The notes beneath the pieces were generated by a model that saw nothing but the letters and a program-made list of their open reading frames with translations, was not told the origin of the DNA and made no database searches. Positions 37,723 through 47,632 of a stretch of DNA of 64,000 nucleotides are shown piece by piece. The position numbers and the translations under genes are program-made. Source of the stretch: Pseudomonas costantinii (GTDB lineage: Bacteria > Pseudomonadota > Gammaproteobacteria > Pseudomonadales > Pseudomonadaceae). Positions within the stretch are counted from its first letter, which is position 1; the number at the start of each line of letters is the position of its first letter. Location: positions 1 through 64,000 of the forward strand of contig NZ_MDDR01000006.1 in NCBI RefSeq assembly GCF_001870435.1, written 5' to 3'.

Positions 37723-38789
37723 AGCGCCTGACGGTCATACTCGCCGCCAGCTTGTTGCTGGTGGCCTGCTCCAAGCAAGAACCACCAGCCGAACCTGTGC
37801 GCCCGGTGTTGTCCATGGAAGTGAAGGCCGAAGACCAGGAAAACCTTGGCCGCTTCGCCGGTACCATCCAGGCCCGCTACGAAAGCAACTTGGGTTTTCG
37901 CGTGCCCGGCCGCATCGCCCGCCGCGCCGTGGATGTGGGTGCCGAGGTGCAGAAGGGCGCCTTGCTCGCGGTGCTCGACCCCACCGATCAACAAAACCAA
38001 CTGCGTGTCGCCCAAGGCGATCTTGCCCGCGTGCAAGCGCAGTTCATCAATGCCCAAGCCAACGCCCGTCGCCAGCAGGAGTTGTTCAACCGTGGTGTCG
38101 GCGCTCAAGCTCAACTGGATGTGGCCCAGACTGACCTGAAAACCACTCAAGCCTCCCTTGATCAAGCCCAAGCATCAGTCAACCAAGCTAAAGACCAACT
38201 CAATTACGCCGAACTGCGCACCGACCACGCCGGCATCGTCACCGCTTGGAGCGCCGAGGCCGGCCAGGTGGTCAATGCCGGTCAGCAAGTGGTGACCCTG
38301 GCCCGCCCGGATATCAAGGAAGCGGTGATCGACCTGCCCGCCGGGCTGGCCGAACGCCTGCCACCGGACGTGGTGTTCCTGGTTGCCGGGCAGCTCGACC
38401 CGAGCGTCAACACTACCGCCATCGTGCGCGAGATTGAGCCCCAGGCTCAAAGCGCCACACGCACTCGCCGCGCCCGCCTGACCCTGGCCGAAACGCCTGC
38501 TGCGTTTCGCCTTGGCACGGCGATCAGCGTGACCTTGAGCACGGCCATCGCGCCACGCATCGAAGTGCCCCTCAGTGCCTTGCAGGAAGTCGACGGCAAG
38601 ACCCGCATCTGGCTCCTCGACACCCAAAGCCAAACCGTGCAACCGCGCGACGTCACGCTGATCAGCCGCGACGCCGACAGTGCCTCTCTCAACGGCGGCG
38701 TCAAACCCGGCGAGCGCATCGTTACCGCTGGCGTGAACAGCCTGAAACCTGGGCAAAAAGTCAAAATCGACGAGGACAGCCCGCGATGA
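37719..38789 (+). CDS. triB: RND efflux periplasmic adaptor 2 (TriB-like)
   Basis: A 356-residue second adaptor lipoprotein (lipobox LLVAC, Cys17), related to the preceding one. NLGFRVPGRIARRAVDVGAEV marks the lipoyl half; the hairpin spans about 90-160. In TriABC both adaptors are needed for a working pump, probably as alternating subunits. ATGA overlaps link it to both neighbours. Confidence 0.75.
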   Translation: MKRLTVILAASLLLVACSKQEPPAEPVRPVLSMEVKAEDQENLGRFAGTIQARYESNLGFRVPGRIARRAVDVGAEVQKGALLAVLDPTDQQNQLRVAQGDLARVQAQFINAQANARRQQELFNRGVGAQAQLDVAQTDLKTTQASLDQAQASVNQAKDQLNYAELRTDHAGIVTAWSAEAGQVVNAGQQVVTLARPDIKEAVIDLPAGLAERLPPDVVFLVAGQLDPSVNTTAIVREIEPQAQSATRTRRARLTLAETPAAFRLGTAISVTLSTAIAPRIEVPLSALQEVDGKTRIWLLDTQSQTVQPRDVTLISRDADSASLNGGVKPGERIVTAGVNSLKPGQKVKIDEDSPR

Positions 38790-41700
38790 AAGGGAGCTTC
38801 AACTTATCCGACTGGGCCCTCAAGCATCAGTCCTTCGTTTGGTACCTGATGTTCGTCGCGCTGCTGATGGGCGTGTTCTCGTACATGAACCTGGGCCGTG
38901 AGGAAGATCCCTCGTTCACCATCAAGACCATGGTGATTCAGACCCGCTGGCCGGGCGCGACCCAGGAAGAAACCCTCAAGCAGGTCACCGACCGCATCGA
39001 GAAAAAACTCGAAGAGCTGGACTCCCTCGACTACGTGAAAAGCTACACCCGGCCGGGTGAGTCCACGGTGTTTGTGTTCCTCAAGGACACCACCAGCGCC
39101 AAGGACATTCCCGAGATCTGGTACCAGGTGCGCAAGAAGATCGACGATATTCGCGGCACCTTCCCCCAGGGGTTGCAGGGGCCGTCGTTTAACGATGAGT
39201 TCGGTGATGTGTTCGGCTCGGTGTACGCCTTTACCGGTGACGGCCTGTCGATGCGCCAACTGCGCGACTATGTAGAGCAGGTGCGCGCCGAGATTCGTTC
39301 GGTGCCGGGGCTGGGCAAGGTCGAGATGATCGGCCAGCAGGACGAAGTGATTTACCTGAACTTCTCCACGCGCAAACTCGCGGCACTGGGCATTGATCAG
39401 CGCCAAGTCGTACAAAGCCTGCAATCGCAAAACGCCGTGACCCCGGCCGGGGTGATCGAGGCCGGGCCGGAGCGGATTTCCGTGCGCACCTCGGGGCAGT
39501 TCGCTTCGGAGAAGGACCTGGCCAACGTCAACCTGCGGCTCAATGACCGTTTCTACCGGCTGGCAGATATCGCCGATATCAGCCGTGGCTACGTCGATCC
39601 TGCGCGGCCGCTGTTTCGCTTCAACGGTAAACCGGCGATCGGTCTGGCCATTGCCATGCAGAAGGGCGGCAATATCCAGTCGTTCGGCAAGGCTCTGCAC
39701 GAACGCATGGACGAGCTGACGGCTGACCTGCCGGTGGGCGTCGGCGTGCACAAGGTTTCCGACCAGGCGGAGGTGGTGGAGGAGGCCGTCGGCGGCTTCA
39801 CCAGCGCGCTGTTTGAAGCGGTGATCATCGTGCTGGTGGTGAGCTTTGTCAGCCTCGGCATGCGCGCCGGGTTGGTGGTGGCGTGCTCGATCCCGTTGGT
39901 GCTGGCGCTGGTGTTTGTGTTTATGGAGTACAGCGGCATCACCATGCAGCGCGTGTCGCTGGGCGCGCTGATCATCGCCCTCGGCTTGCTGGTGGACGAT
40001 GCGATGATCACGGTGGAGATGATGATCACGCGCCTGGAAAAAGGCGAAACCAAGGAGCAGGCCGCCACTTACGCCTACACCTCTACGGCGTTCCCGATGC
40101 TCACCGGTACGCTGGTGACCGTGGCCGGTTTCGTGCCGATCGGCCTCAACGCCAGTTCGGCGGGCGAATACACGTTCACCCTGTTCGCGGTGATTGCCGT
40201 GGCCATGTTGGTGTCGTGGGTGGTGGCGGTGCTGTTTGCGCCGGTGATTGGCGTGCATATCCTCAGCGCCAACGTGAAGCCGCATGACGCCGAGCCTGGG
40301 CGCATTGGCCGTGTGTTTAATGGCGGCATGCTCTGGGCCATGCGCAACCGCTGGTGGGCGATCGGCATCACCGTGGCGCTGTTTGTGGCGTCGGTGTTCT
40401 CCATGCAGTTTGTGCAGAACCAGTTCTTCCCGTCGTCGGACCGCCCGGAAATTCTGGTCGACCTCGACCTGCCGCAAAACGCTTCGATCAATGAAACCCG
40501 CAAAGTCGTCGATCGACTTGAAGCGATCATCAAGGACGACCCGGATATCGCGCGCTGGAGTACCTACATCGGCCAGGGCGCGATTCGTTTTTATCTGCCC
40601 CTCGACCAGCAACTGGAAAACCCCTACTACGCGCAGCTGGTCATTGTGAGTAAGGGCCTGAAAGAGCGCGGCGCCTTGATTGAGCGTCTGCAAAAGCACC
40701 TGCGCGATGATTTTGTCGGCATTGGTGGCTTTGTGCAGCCGCTGGAAATGGGCCCACCGGTTGGGCGGCCGATTCAGTATCGCGTCTCCGGCAAAGACAT
40801 CGACCAGGTACGCAAGCACGCCATCGAACTGGCGACCCTGCTCGATCAGAACACCCACATGGGCGAGATCATCTACGACTGGAACGAGCCGGGCAAAGTG
40901 CTGCGGGTCGACATTGCCCAGGACAAGGCGCGGCAACTGGGGCTGTCATCGGAAGACGTGGCGCAACTGATGAACAGCGTGGTCAGCGGCGCTTCGGTGA
41001 CCCAGGTGCACGACGATATTTACCTGATCAACGTGGTCGGCCGTGCCGAAGATGCCGAGCGTGGTACGCCGGAAACCTTGCAGAACCTGCAGATCGTCAC
41101 GCCCAACGGCACCTCGATTCCGCTGCTGGCTTTTGCCACCGTGCGCTATGAATTGGAGCAGCCGCTGGTGTGGCGCCGTGACCGCAAACCGACCATCACC
41201 ATCAAGGCCTCGGTGCGCGATGAGATGCAGCCCACCGACTTGGTGAAACAGCTGGCGCCGACCATTGAGAAATTCAGCGAGGGCCTGCCGGTGGGCTACA
41301 AGGTCGCCACTGGCGGTACCGTGGAAGAAAGCGGCAAGGCCCAGGGGCCTATCGCCAAGGTGGTGCCGCTGATGCTGTTTCTGATGGCCACGTTCCTGAT
41401 GATTCAACTGCACAGCGTGCAGAAAATGTTCCTGGTGGCGAGTGTCGCGCCGTTGGGACTCATCGGCGTGGTGCTGGCGCTGATCCCGACGGGTACGCCC
41501 ATGGGCTTTGTGGCGATCCTGGGTATTCTGGCGCTGATCGGCATCATCATCCGCAACTCGGTGATTCTGGTGACGCAGATCCATGAATTTGAGCTGGCGG
41601 GTTACACGCCGTGGGATGCCGTGGTGGAAGCCACCGAGCATCGGCGCCGGCCGATCCTGCTCACCGCAGCCGCAGCCAGCCTGGGCATGATCCCCATCGC

Positions 41701-41839
41701 CCGTGAAGTGTTCTGGGGGCCGATGGCTTACGCGATGATTGGCGGGATCATCATCGCGACCTTGCTGACGCTGCTGTTCCTGCCGGCGCTGTATGTGGCC
41801 TGGTACAAGATTCGCGAGCCGAAAAAACAAGAGGTTTGA
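38786..41839 (+). CDS. triC: RND efflux transporter (TriC-like)
   Basis: A 1017-residue inner-membrane proton/drug antiporter. Twelve membrane segments frame two large periplasmic loops; the proton-relay pair is in LGLLVDDAMITVEMM (TM4), and GEDPSF-type N-terminal GREEDPSFTIKTMVI marks the family. TriC of P. aeruginosa is of this length and exports triclosan; the natural substrate here is unknown. No link to sulfur genes is seen. Confidence 0.85.
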   Translation: MKGSFNLSDWALKHQSFVWYLMFVALLMGVFSYMNLGREEDPSFTIKTMVIQTRWPGATQEETLKQVTDRIEKKLEELDSLDYVKSYTRPGESTVFVFLKDTTSAKDIPEIWYQVRKKIDDIRGTFPQGLQGPSFNDEFGDVFGSVYAFTGDGLSMRQLRDYVEQVRAEIRSVPGLGKVEMIGQQDEVIYLNFSTRKLAALGIDQRQVVQSLQSQNAVTPAGVIEAGPERISVRTSGQFASEKDLANVNLRLNDRFYRLADIADISRGYVDPARPLFRFNGKPAIGLAIAMQKGGNIQSFGKALHERMDELTADLPVGVGVHKVSDQAEVVEEAVGGFTSALFEAVIIVLVVSFVSLGMRAGLVVACSIPLVLALVFVFMEYSGITMQRVSLGALIIALGLLVDDAMITVEMMITRLEKGETKEQAATYAYTSTAFPMLTGTLVTVAGFVPIGLNASSAGEYTFTLFAVIAVAMLVSWVVAVLFAPVIGVHILSANVKPHDAEPGRIGRVFNGGMLWAMRNRWWAIGITVALFVASVFSMQFVQNQFFPSSDRPEILVDLDLPQNASINETRKVVDRLEAIIKDDPDIARWSTYIGQGAIRFYLPLDQQLENPYYAQLVIVSKGLKERGALIERLQKHLRDDFVGIGGFVQPLEMGPPVGRPIQYRVSGKDIDQVRKHAIELATLLDQNTHMGEIIYDWNEPGKVLRVDIAQDKARQLGLSSEDVAQLMNSVVSGASVTQVHDDIYLINVVGRAEDAERGTPETLQNLQIVTPNGTSIPLLAFATVRYELEQPLVWRRDRKPTITIKASVRDEMQPTDLVKQLAPTIEKFSEGLPVGYKVATGGTVEESGKAQGPIAKVVPLMLFLMATFLMIQLHSVQKMFLVASVAPLGLIGVVLALIPTGTPMGFVAILGILALIGIIIRNSVILVTQIHEFELAGYTPWDAVVEATEHRRRPILLTAAAASLGMIPIAREVFWGPMAYAMIGGIIIATLLTLLFLPALYVAWYKIREPKKQEV

Positions 41840-41954
41840 CCTGTTAAGCCTTCCTGCAAGGATGTGGGAAGGCTCTTGGAAACACTTTCGAGACATTTTC
41901 CTGCCGCTATTTGTTTTACCCTCCGGGCCTGTTCCTGTTTGGAAGGCCTGCGTC

Positions 41955-44150
41955 ATGCGCTTTATTTTTCTGATATTTAGCCTGCTGCTTTCGCCTTTGG
42001 CCTTTGCCGATACGGTGTTGGAAAACGCCCTGTGGCGCGTCGACCTCGACCCCGCCACGCTGGCGCTGCGCGTCACGCCAGCCGGTGAGGCCTCGGTGCA
42101 GGCCTCCAACGGTATTACGGCGCATGCCGTCAGCGAACTGCAGGCCGCTGCTGAGCAGGCCACTTGGCAATGGGACAGCGGCGCCTATCGCCTGACCGCG
42201 CGCCTTGAGCAGCGCGACCTTCACCTGACTATCAATGCACGCGAGCCGGGCGAATTGCCCCTGCTGCATCAACCCGCCCAGGCCATGGGAAAAGGCTTGA
42301 TCTGGCCCTTGGCCGAAGGGCATTACGTACCCGCAGGCAATACCGTGTGGAAGGCGTTTTTGCTGGAGCAGGGCGAGGTCAACACCACGCAGGACCTTAG
42401 CCTGCCGTTGTGGGGCGTGGATCACGGCAGCTTCACCTTGAGCTGGCTGCTGACCAACCCTTACAACAACCGTTTGCAGTGGCAGGCCGACGGTGAGGGG
42501 CTGGCGCTTTCCTTGGCCCATGAATTTACCCGTCTTGAACCTACGGCACCCATGACCCTCAGCCTGCACCTGGGCGGCGCCGACCCATTGGCCGGTGCCA
42601 AGCGTTATCTCCAGTGGCTGGTGGAGCAGGGCCGTTATGAACCGTTGGCAGACAAACTGCGGCAAACGCCCGAGGCTGAAAAACTGCTGGGCGCCAGCCA
42701 TGTGTATCTGTGGGGCAATGACCTGCTGGGGTTGGATGATGTGCGTGATTGGCCGCTGCTGCTCGAGCGCTTGCGCGGTCATGAACTCAAGGGTTTGTTG
42801 GATAAGGAAGCCGCAAAGGTCCTGGCGCAGACCACTGCGTTGAATCGCTATGAGCAGACCGTGTTGCTGCGCAGCCTCAACGCGGCGATCAACAAGAAGG
42901 CCCGACAGGCTTGGCAAGTGGATGAACCGGACATGACACGCCTCGCCGCCCGCTACGGTGAGCTGCGCCATGAATTGTCTGTGGCGTTTGCGGGAGCTTT
43001 GAGCAACACCCCTGAGGCCTGGGGCAGCACCCTGTCGGCCAAGACCGTTAAATCCCTCAAGGACGCCGGGCTCCAGCGTTTACTGCTGACCTTGGGCGAA
43101 GGCTGGGAAGGCGGCCTCTGGCACCCCGAGGCGATTCGCGCAGGTGTCGACGCGGGTTACCTGATGGCGCCCTACGACTCCTATGAAACCGCGTTATCCG
43201 CCACCGAAAACCCGGACTGGACCACCGCCCACCTGGGCAGCAAGGCCTATCGCAACTGCGCGATTGTGTTGAAAGACGGCAAGCTGAAAACCGGCTTCCA
43301 GCAATCCGGTCACTACACCGACCCCCGCTGCGTACGGCCTTTGCTGGAAGCGCGGGTGCAAGCAGTCCAAGCCAGGGCGGGCTTTAACGCCTGGTTCCTT
43401 GATGCCTACGCCACCAGCATGGTTTTTGACAGCTACCGTGACGGCGCCCCAATGACCCAGGCGCAAAACGCCGAAGGCAATATCGATGCGTCCCGTTGGC
43501 TCAATACTGTGCTCAAGCTGCCCGCCGGTTCCGAGGACGGTAATGCCATCACCACCCAAGGCATCTTGTTCGCCCATGGCATGCAGACGCCGGTGATGGG
43601 TTGGGGCGACCGTGAAATGACCAAGGACAAGCAGTCGCCCTATTACGTAGGCAACTGGTACCCGCCGGAGCAGCCGACGGTGTTCTTCAAACCCGTTCCG
43701 TTGAAAGAACCGTTTCGCACGGTGTATTTCGAGCCGACGATGCGCCTGCCGCTTTACCAGACGGTGTTCCACGGTTCTGTGATTACCACCCACCACTGGC
43801 TGTTCGACAGCCTCAAACTGAGCAATGTGCAGGCTGAGAATGAGCTGACCCAATTGCTCTACAACGTGCCGCCGCTGTATCACCTGAGTGCCGCGACCCT
43901 CAAGCAGCGGTTGCCGGTGATCCAGCGCCAGGACGTTTTTTTCCGCCCGTTGCATCAGCGTTTGGCAACCCAGGCTATGACGGGGTTTCGTTGGCTGACG
44001 ACGGATCGGCAGGTGCAGGAGACCACGTTTGCCGATGGCACGCGGTTGGTGGCGAATTTTTCTGCAGAAGGAAGAGAGGGGTACGCTGGGCGCAGTGTGA
44101 CGGCGTTGCTGGTGGGGCACAAACCTGTGGTGTATCAGGTGGATCAGTAG
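41955..44150 (+). CDS. Secreted glycoside-hydrolase-like protein
   Basis: A 731-residue exported protein (signal peptide cut after AFA at residue 18). An N-terminal beta-rich half (about 20-270) is followed by a putative TIM-barrel region with FNAWFLDAYATSMVFDSY (about 470-487), which resembles the nucleophile strand of GH101-type or DUF5696-type glycosidases, then a beta-rich C-terminus. A catalytic role is inference; substrate unknown. GGAAGG precedes the chosen ATG; a 54-codon upstream extension overlapping triC is rejected. A REPIN follows. Confidence 0.65.
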   Translation: MRFIFLIFSLLLSPLAFADTVLENALWRVDLDPATLALRVTPAGEASVQASNGITAHAVSELQAAAEQATWQWDSGAYRLTARLEQRDLHLTINAREPGELPLLHQPAQAMGKGLIWPLAEGHYVPAGNTVWKAFLLEQGEVNTTQDLSLPLWGVDHGSFTLSWLLTNPYNNRLQWQADGEGLALSLAHEFTRLEPTAPMTLSLHLGGADPLAGAKRYLQWLVEQGRYEPLADKLRQTPEAEKLLGASHVYLWGNDLLGLDDVRDWPLLLERLRGHELKGLLDKEAAKVLAQTTALNRYEQTVLLRSLNAAINKKARQAWQVDEPDMTRLAARYGELRHELSVAFAGALSNTPEAWGSTLSAKTVKSLKDAGLQRLLLTLGEGWEGGLWHPEAIRAGVDAGYLMAPYDSYETALSATENPDWTTAHLGSKAYRNCAIVLKDGKLKTGFQQSGHYTDPRCVRPLLEARVQAVQARAGFNAWFLDAYATSMVFDSYRDGAPMTQAQNAEGNIDASRWLNTVLKLPAGSEDGNAITTQGILFAHGMQTPVMGWGDREMTKDKQSPYYVGNWYPPEQPTVFFKPVPLKEPFRTVYFEPTMRLPLYQTVFHGSVITTHHWLFDSLKLSNVQAENELTQLLYNVPPLYHLSAATLKQRLPVIQRQDVFFRPLHQRLATQAMTGFRWLTTDRQVQETTFADGTRLVANFSAEGREGYAGRSVTALLVGHKPVVYQVDQ

Positions 44151-44166
44151 CGCCGCGCAGGCCTCA

Positions 44167-44231
44167 ATCGCAGGCAAGCCAGCTCCCACACTTGGAATGC
44201 ATTCCCCTGTGGGAGCTGGCTTGCCTGCGAT
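44167..44231. repeat. REPIN with perfect 24-base arms
   Basis: Same 24-base arms as at 35.3 kb, here 17 bases apart, between the glycosidase-like gene and the convergent methyltransferase gene. Confidence 0.88.
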
Positions 44232-44255
44232 GGGGCCAGATCAGCCAACACATCT

Positions 44256-44882
44256 CTATGTTTTACGCCACACACTCGCCAACCAAGGCTGCTGCTCCCG
44301 TGGCAACCCCGCTGGCCGATAGTAATGCTCCAACTCTACAAACCCGGCCGCTGTCAGCAGCGCCTGCCACGCCTCCAGGTCGTGATAAGACCCGTACCGG
44401 GGCCCATTCCACCCTTCCTGATTCTCACCCCGCGGATTGGAGCTGAACAACACGCCCCCCGGCTTCAACGCCCCATGCAGCTGTTTCAGCACACGCGGCA
44501 ATTCCTGCTTGGGAATATGAAACAGCACCGCGTTGGCAAATACCCCGTCAAAGCGCTCGGGAGGCAGGTCCAGCTTCAGGAAGTCCTGCTGCAATACCTC
44601 ACAACCGCTGTCCTCGCGTGCCATCTGCGCAAACCGTTCGGAGCCATCCAGCCCCACGGCGATATGCCCCATACGGGTAAACGTCTGCAAATCCCGCCCA
44701 GGCCCGCAGCCAAAATCCAATACGGTAAACGGCGCTGTACCCTGGATATGCCGCAGCAATGCGTCGATGTTCTGGCTCACATCGTGATCGCGGGTGCCTT
44801 CACGGAAATCCTCGGCCACCTTGTTGTAGTGGCCGAGGGTGGTGGAGGTGATCTGGTTGAGGTCGTCGGGCTTGAGAGTCAT
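44256..44882 (-). CDS. SAM-dependent methyltransferase (class I)
   Basis: A 208-residue Rossmann-type methyltransferase. The SAM-binding motif is VLDFGCGPGRDLQTF (about 54-68), motif II VGLDGSERFAQMA, and motif IV FDGVFANAVLFHIP. Substrate unknown. It lies 39 bases downstream of metI on the same strand and could be read through from the met operon, but nothing shows a functional link. Confidence 0.82.
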   Translation of the reverse strand: MTLKPDDLNQITSTTLGHYNKVAEDFREGTRDHDVSQNIDALLRHIQGTAPFTVLDFGCGPGRDLQTFTRMGHIAVGLDGSERFAQMAREDSGCEVLQQDFLKLDLPPERFDGVFANAVLFHIPKQELPRVLKQLHGALKPGGVLFSSNPRGENQEGWNGPRYGSYHDLEAWQALLTAAGFVELEHYYRPAGLPREQQPWLASVWRKT

Positions 44883-44921
44883 GGCGGGTATTACCGGGCG
44901 CTGAGATGGCCCGACTATACC

Positions 44922-45566
44922 TCACCGCTTGTTCAGCACCCGCGCCAACCGATCGCCGCCCAACTGAATCACCGCCACCAGAATCACCAGTAGCACGATC
45001 ACGGTCAGCATGATCTGCGTATCAAACCGCTGATAGCCGTACCGGTACGCAATATCCCCCAAACCACCCGCGCCAATCGCCCCGGCCATGGCCGACGAGT
45101 TGATCATGGTTACCAGGGTGATGGTGAACCCGCCCACAATCCCCGGCAGCGCTTCCGGCAACAACACGTGCCAGATGATGTGCCAGCGGCGGCAGCCCAT
45201 GGCCTGCGCGGCTTCGATCAAACCGTGGTCGACCTCGCGCAGACTCACTTCTGCGATGCGCGCAAAGAATGGCGTAGCGGCGATGGTCAGCGGCACCACA
45301 GCAGCCCACACGCCATAGGTGGTACCGACGATCAGCCGGGTAAATGGGATCAGTGCCACCATCAGAATCAGAAACGGAATCGAGCGGAACAGGTTCACAA
45401 ACGCGCCCAGCACGCGGTTCAGCGCCGGTGCCTGGTAGATGCCGCCCTTGTCGCTGGTGACCAAAAACACCGCCAACGGAATCCCCACCAGCAACGCGAT
45501 CAGCGATGACACACCGACCATCAACAAGGTGTCGATGGCGCCCTGCAATAAACGATCAAACCACAT
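44922..45566 (-). CDS. metI: Methionine-type ABC transporter permease MetI
   Basis: A 214-residue permease with five membrane segments and EAA loop [22 protein letters not shown]. The start [10 protein letters not shown] overlaps the metN end by 11 bases; a 25-codon upstream extension is metN in another frame. It forms the homodimeric channel of the MetNIQ importer for methionine and related compounds. Last met gene of the minus-strand operon. Confidence 0.92.
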   Translation of the reverse strand: MWFDRLLQGAIDTLLMVGVSSLIALLVGIPLAVFLVTSDKGGIYQAPALNRVLGAFVNLFRSIPFLILMVALIPFTRLIVGTTYGVWAAVVPLTIAATPFFARIAEVSLREVDHGLIEAAQAMGCRRWHIIWHVLLPEALPGIVGGFTITLVTMINSSAMAGAIGAGGLGDIAYRYGYQRFDTQIMLTVIVLLVILVAVIQLGGDRLARVLNKR

Positions 45567-46671
45567 AGCCCAGCACCTCCACGTTTTGCGCCCAGCGCGC
45601 GGCGCGCTTGCACAGGTCTTCGGCGTCGTGAGGAGAGCCATTCACCGCCAGCAGCAGTTGCCCCAGCGCATGCCCCTGAATCCGTTCCACACCACCCTGC
45701 AGCAAGCGCACGCGACCGCCCAGGGCTCTGAACAGCGCGGCCAGGTCCGGTTCATCGGTGTCGCTGCCGGTGAACTTCAAGCGCAGCACCACTGACGCCT
45801 CAGATGATGAGGGCAGGGCCTGCAAGCGGCTTTGCAATTCTTCCGGCAAGCCATGTTGCAGCGGCGCCAGCAGTGTTTTGCTGACGTCGTGCTGCGGGTT
45901 GCCAAACACTTGCCACACCGGGCCTTGCTCGACGATGCGCCCGTGTTCGAGCACCACGACGCGGTCGCAGATGTCGCGAATCACGGCCATCTCATGGGTG
46001 ATCAACACGATGGTCAGGCCCAGACGCTTGTTGATCTCACGCAGCAGGCCGAGGATCGATTGCGTGGTCTCCGGGTCGAGGGCCGAGGTGGCCTCGTCGC
46101 ACAGCAGAATCTCGGGGTCGTGCACCAGCGAGCGGGCGATGCCCACGCGCTGTTTTTGCCCGCCGGAAAGCTGCGCCGGGTAGGCCTTGTGCTTGTCCTG
46201 CAACCCTACCAATTCCAGCAGCTCGCGTACTTTTTGTTCACGCTGCGGCTTGGGCACGCCGGCGACTTTGAGCGGCAACTCGACGTTCTGCCACACAGTC
46301 TTGGCCGACATCAAATTGAAGTGCTGGAAGATCATGCCGATGCGCCGACGCAGTGCCACCAGACGGTCTTCGTCGAAGTCGCCGATGTCCACCTGATCGA
46401 TCAGCACACGCCCGCTGCTGGGTTGCTCAAGGCGGTTGATGGTGCGGATCAGCGAAGACTTACCGGCGCCGCTGCGGCCGATGATGCCGAACACTTCGCC
46501 GCGCTGGATCGCCAGGTCAATGCCTTGCAATGCATGCACGGTGCCGTCGTAGGTCTTGCCCAGGTTGATAAAGCGCACGTGGGCGCGGTTCAAATCAGGG
46601 TGCAGTTCTGTCTGCTCGGCGTCCCTGGGCGCTAAGCCCAGGTCGCGCAGTTGAGAGTTGGCGGCGCTCAT
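45556..46671 (-). CDS. metN: Methionine-type ABC transporter ATPase MetN
   Basis: A 371-residue ATPase with Walker [11 protein letters not shown]-loop [10 protein letters not shown], signature LSGGQKQR, Walker [16 protein letters not shown] and a C-terminal NIL ligand-sensing domain (about 290-371) that inhibits uptake when methionine is abundant. The N-terminus is about 30 residues longer than E. coli MetN. It sits two bases from metQ and overlaps metI. Confidence 0.93.
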   Translation of the reverse strand: MSAANSQLRDLGLAPRDAEQTELHPDLNRAHVRFINLGKTYDGTVHALQGIDLAIQRGEVFGIIGRSGAGKSSLIRTINRLEQPSSGRVLIDQVDIGDFDEDRLVALRRRIGMIFQHFNLMSAKTVWQNVELPLKVAGVPKPQREQKVRELLELVGLQDKHKAYPAQLSGGQKQRVGIARSLVHDPEILLCDEATSALDPETTQSILGLLREINKRLGLTIVLITHEMAVIRDICDRVVVLEHGRIVEQGPVWQVFGNPQHDVSKTLLAPLQHGLPEELQSRLQALPSSSEASVVLRLKFTGSDTDEPDLAALFRALGGRVRLLQGGVERIQGHALGQLLLAVNGSPHDAEDLCKRAARWAQNVEVLGYVV

Positions 46672-46673
46672 GC

Positions 46674-47483
46674 TTAGCCTTCCCAGCCGACTTGGTAGAG
46701 TTTGCCGAGGGATTTATCCAGGGCGGCGCGTACCACCGGCGAATGCTGGTAGATGTCGACGAACTTGATCACGCGCGGGTCGGTTTTGCTTTTCGGCTGG
46801 ATCACAAACTGGATCACGTATTCCGGGTGGTCGAGGCCGTCGAACAGCAACGCCGACTCTGCATCGAAGGTCTTGGACAGGCGGATATACGCCGGGTAGC
46901 CCTGCACCAGGTCGGCGTCGTCATAGGCGCGTACCAGTTGCACGGCCTCGACTTGCAGAATCTTGATCTTCTTCGGGTTGCTGACGATGTCTTCTTCGGT
47001 GGCCTTGTAGCCCACGCCAGGCTTGAGGGTGATCAAACCGGCCTTGGCCAGCAGTTGCAGACCGCGGCCGCTGTTGATCGGGTCGTTGGCAATCGCCACG
47101 CTGGCGCCTTGAGGCAGGTCGTTGAGGCTTTTGAACTTCTTCGAGTACAGGCCAACGTTGTTGATGATGCCCGGCGCGTACGGCACCAGGTTGAAACCTG
47201 CGGCAGCTTTAGCGTTTTCCAGGAATGGGATGTGCTGGAAGTAGTTCACGTCGATGTCGCCGGCGGCCAGGCTGACGTTCGGTGCGATCCAGTCGGTGAA
47301 CTCCACCAGTTCAACTTTCAGGCCTTGCTTGCCCGCTTCTGCAACGGCGGCTTCGAGGGGAATCGCGAAGGCGGCGGTGGTGCCGATTTTCAGTGGCGCG
47401 TCGGCGGCGAACACCGCCGAGCTGAATAAACCAAAAGCCAGGGCCAGTGCTTTGACTGGGTGGGTGAGTAGTGTCTTTTTCAT
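46674..47483 (-). CDS. metQ: Methionine-type periplasmic binding protein MetQ
   Basis: A 269-residue NlpA/MetQ protein with a signal peptide ending VFA (residue 26) and no lipobox cysteine, so soluble in the periplasm. The mature protein has no Met and no Cys. [26 protein letters not shown] is the family core. It is first of metQ-metN-metI and is separated from the upstream monooxygenase gene by a palindromic repeat. A precise substrate (methionine, its sulfoxide, or another sulfur compound) cannot be told. Confidence 0.9.
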   Translation of the reverse strand: MKKTLLTHPVKALALAFGLFSSAVFAADAPLKIGTTAAFAIPLEAAVAEAGKQGLKVELVEFTDWIAPNVSLAAGDIDVNYFQHIPFLENAKAAAGFNLVPYAPGIINNVGLYSKKFKSLNDLPQGASVAIANDPINSGRGLQLLAKAGLITLKPGVGYKATEEDIVSNPKKIKILQVEAVQLVRAYDDADLVQGYPAYIRLSKTFDAESALLFDGLDHPEYVIQFVIQPKSKTDPRVIKFVDIYQHSPVVRAALDKSLGKLYQVGWEG

Positions 47484-47523
47484 AATGGGTTTCCAGTCAT
47501 AAGGTGTAGGTTTCAACCACTGA

Positions 47524-47630
47524 GATCGTTCCCATGCTCCGCGTGGGAATGCCTCTCTGGACGCTCTGCGTCCGCTCTTGGGACGCGGATCGTCCCGGGC
47601 TGCATTCCCACGCAGAGCGTGGGAACGATC
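47524..47630. repeat. Long palindromic intergenic repeat, copy 3
   Basis: A 107-bp copy, GATC to GATC. It lies inside the minus-strand operon, between the DszA-like gene and metQ, two bases after the DszA-like stop; it could reduce or process the transcript there. Confidence 0.85.
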
Positions 47631-47632
47631 AG

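Noticed and set aside
38804..40936. A 710-codon open frame on the minus strand opposite triC
   Set aside because: It mirrors the RND gene codon by codon, is very rich in His/Gln/Arg, and has no ribosome site or domain; a shadow of high-GC coding sequence.
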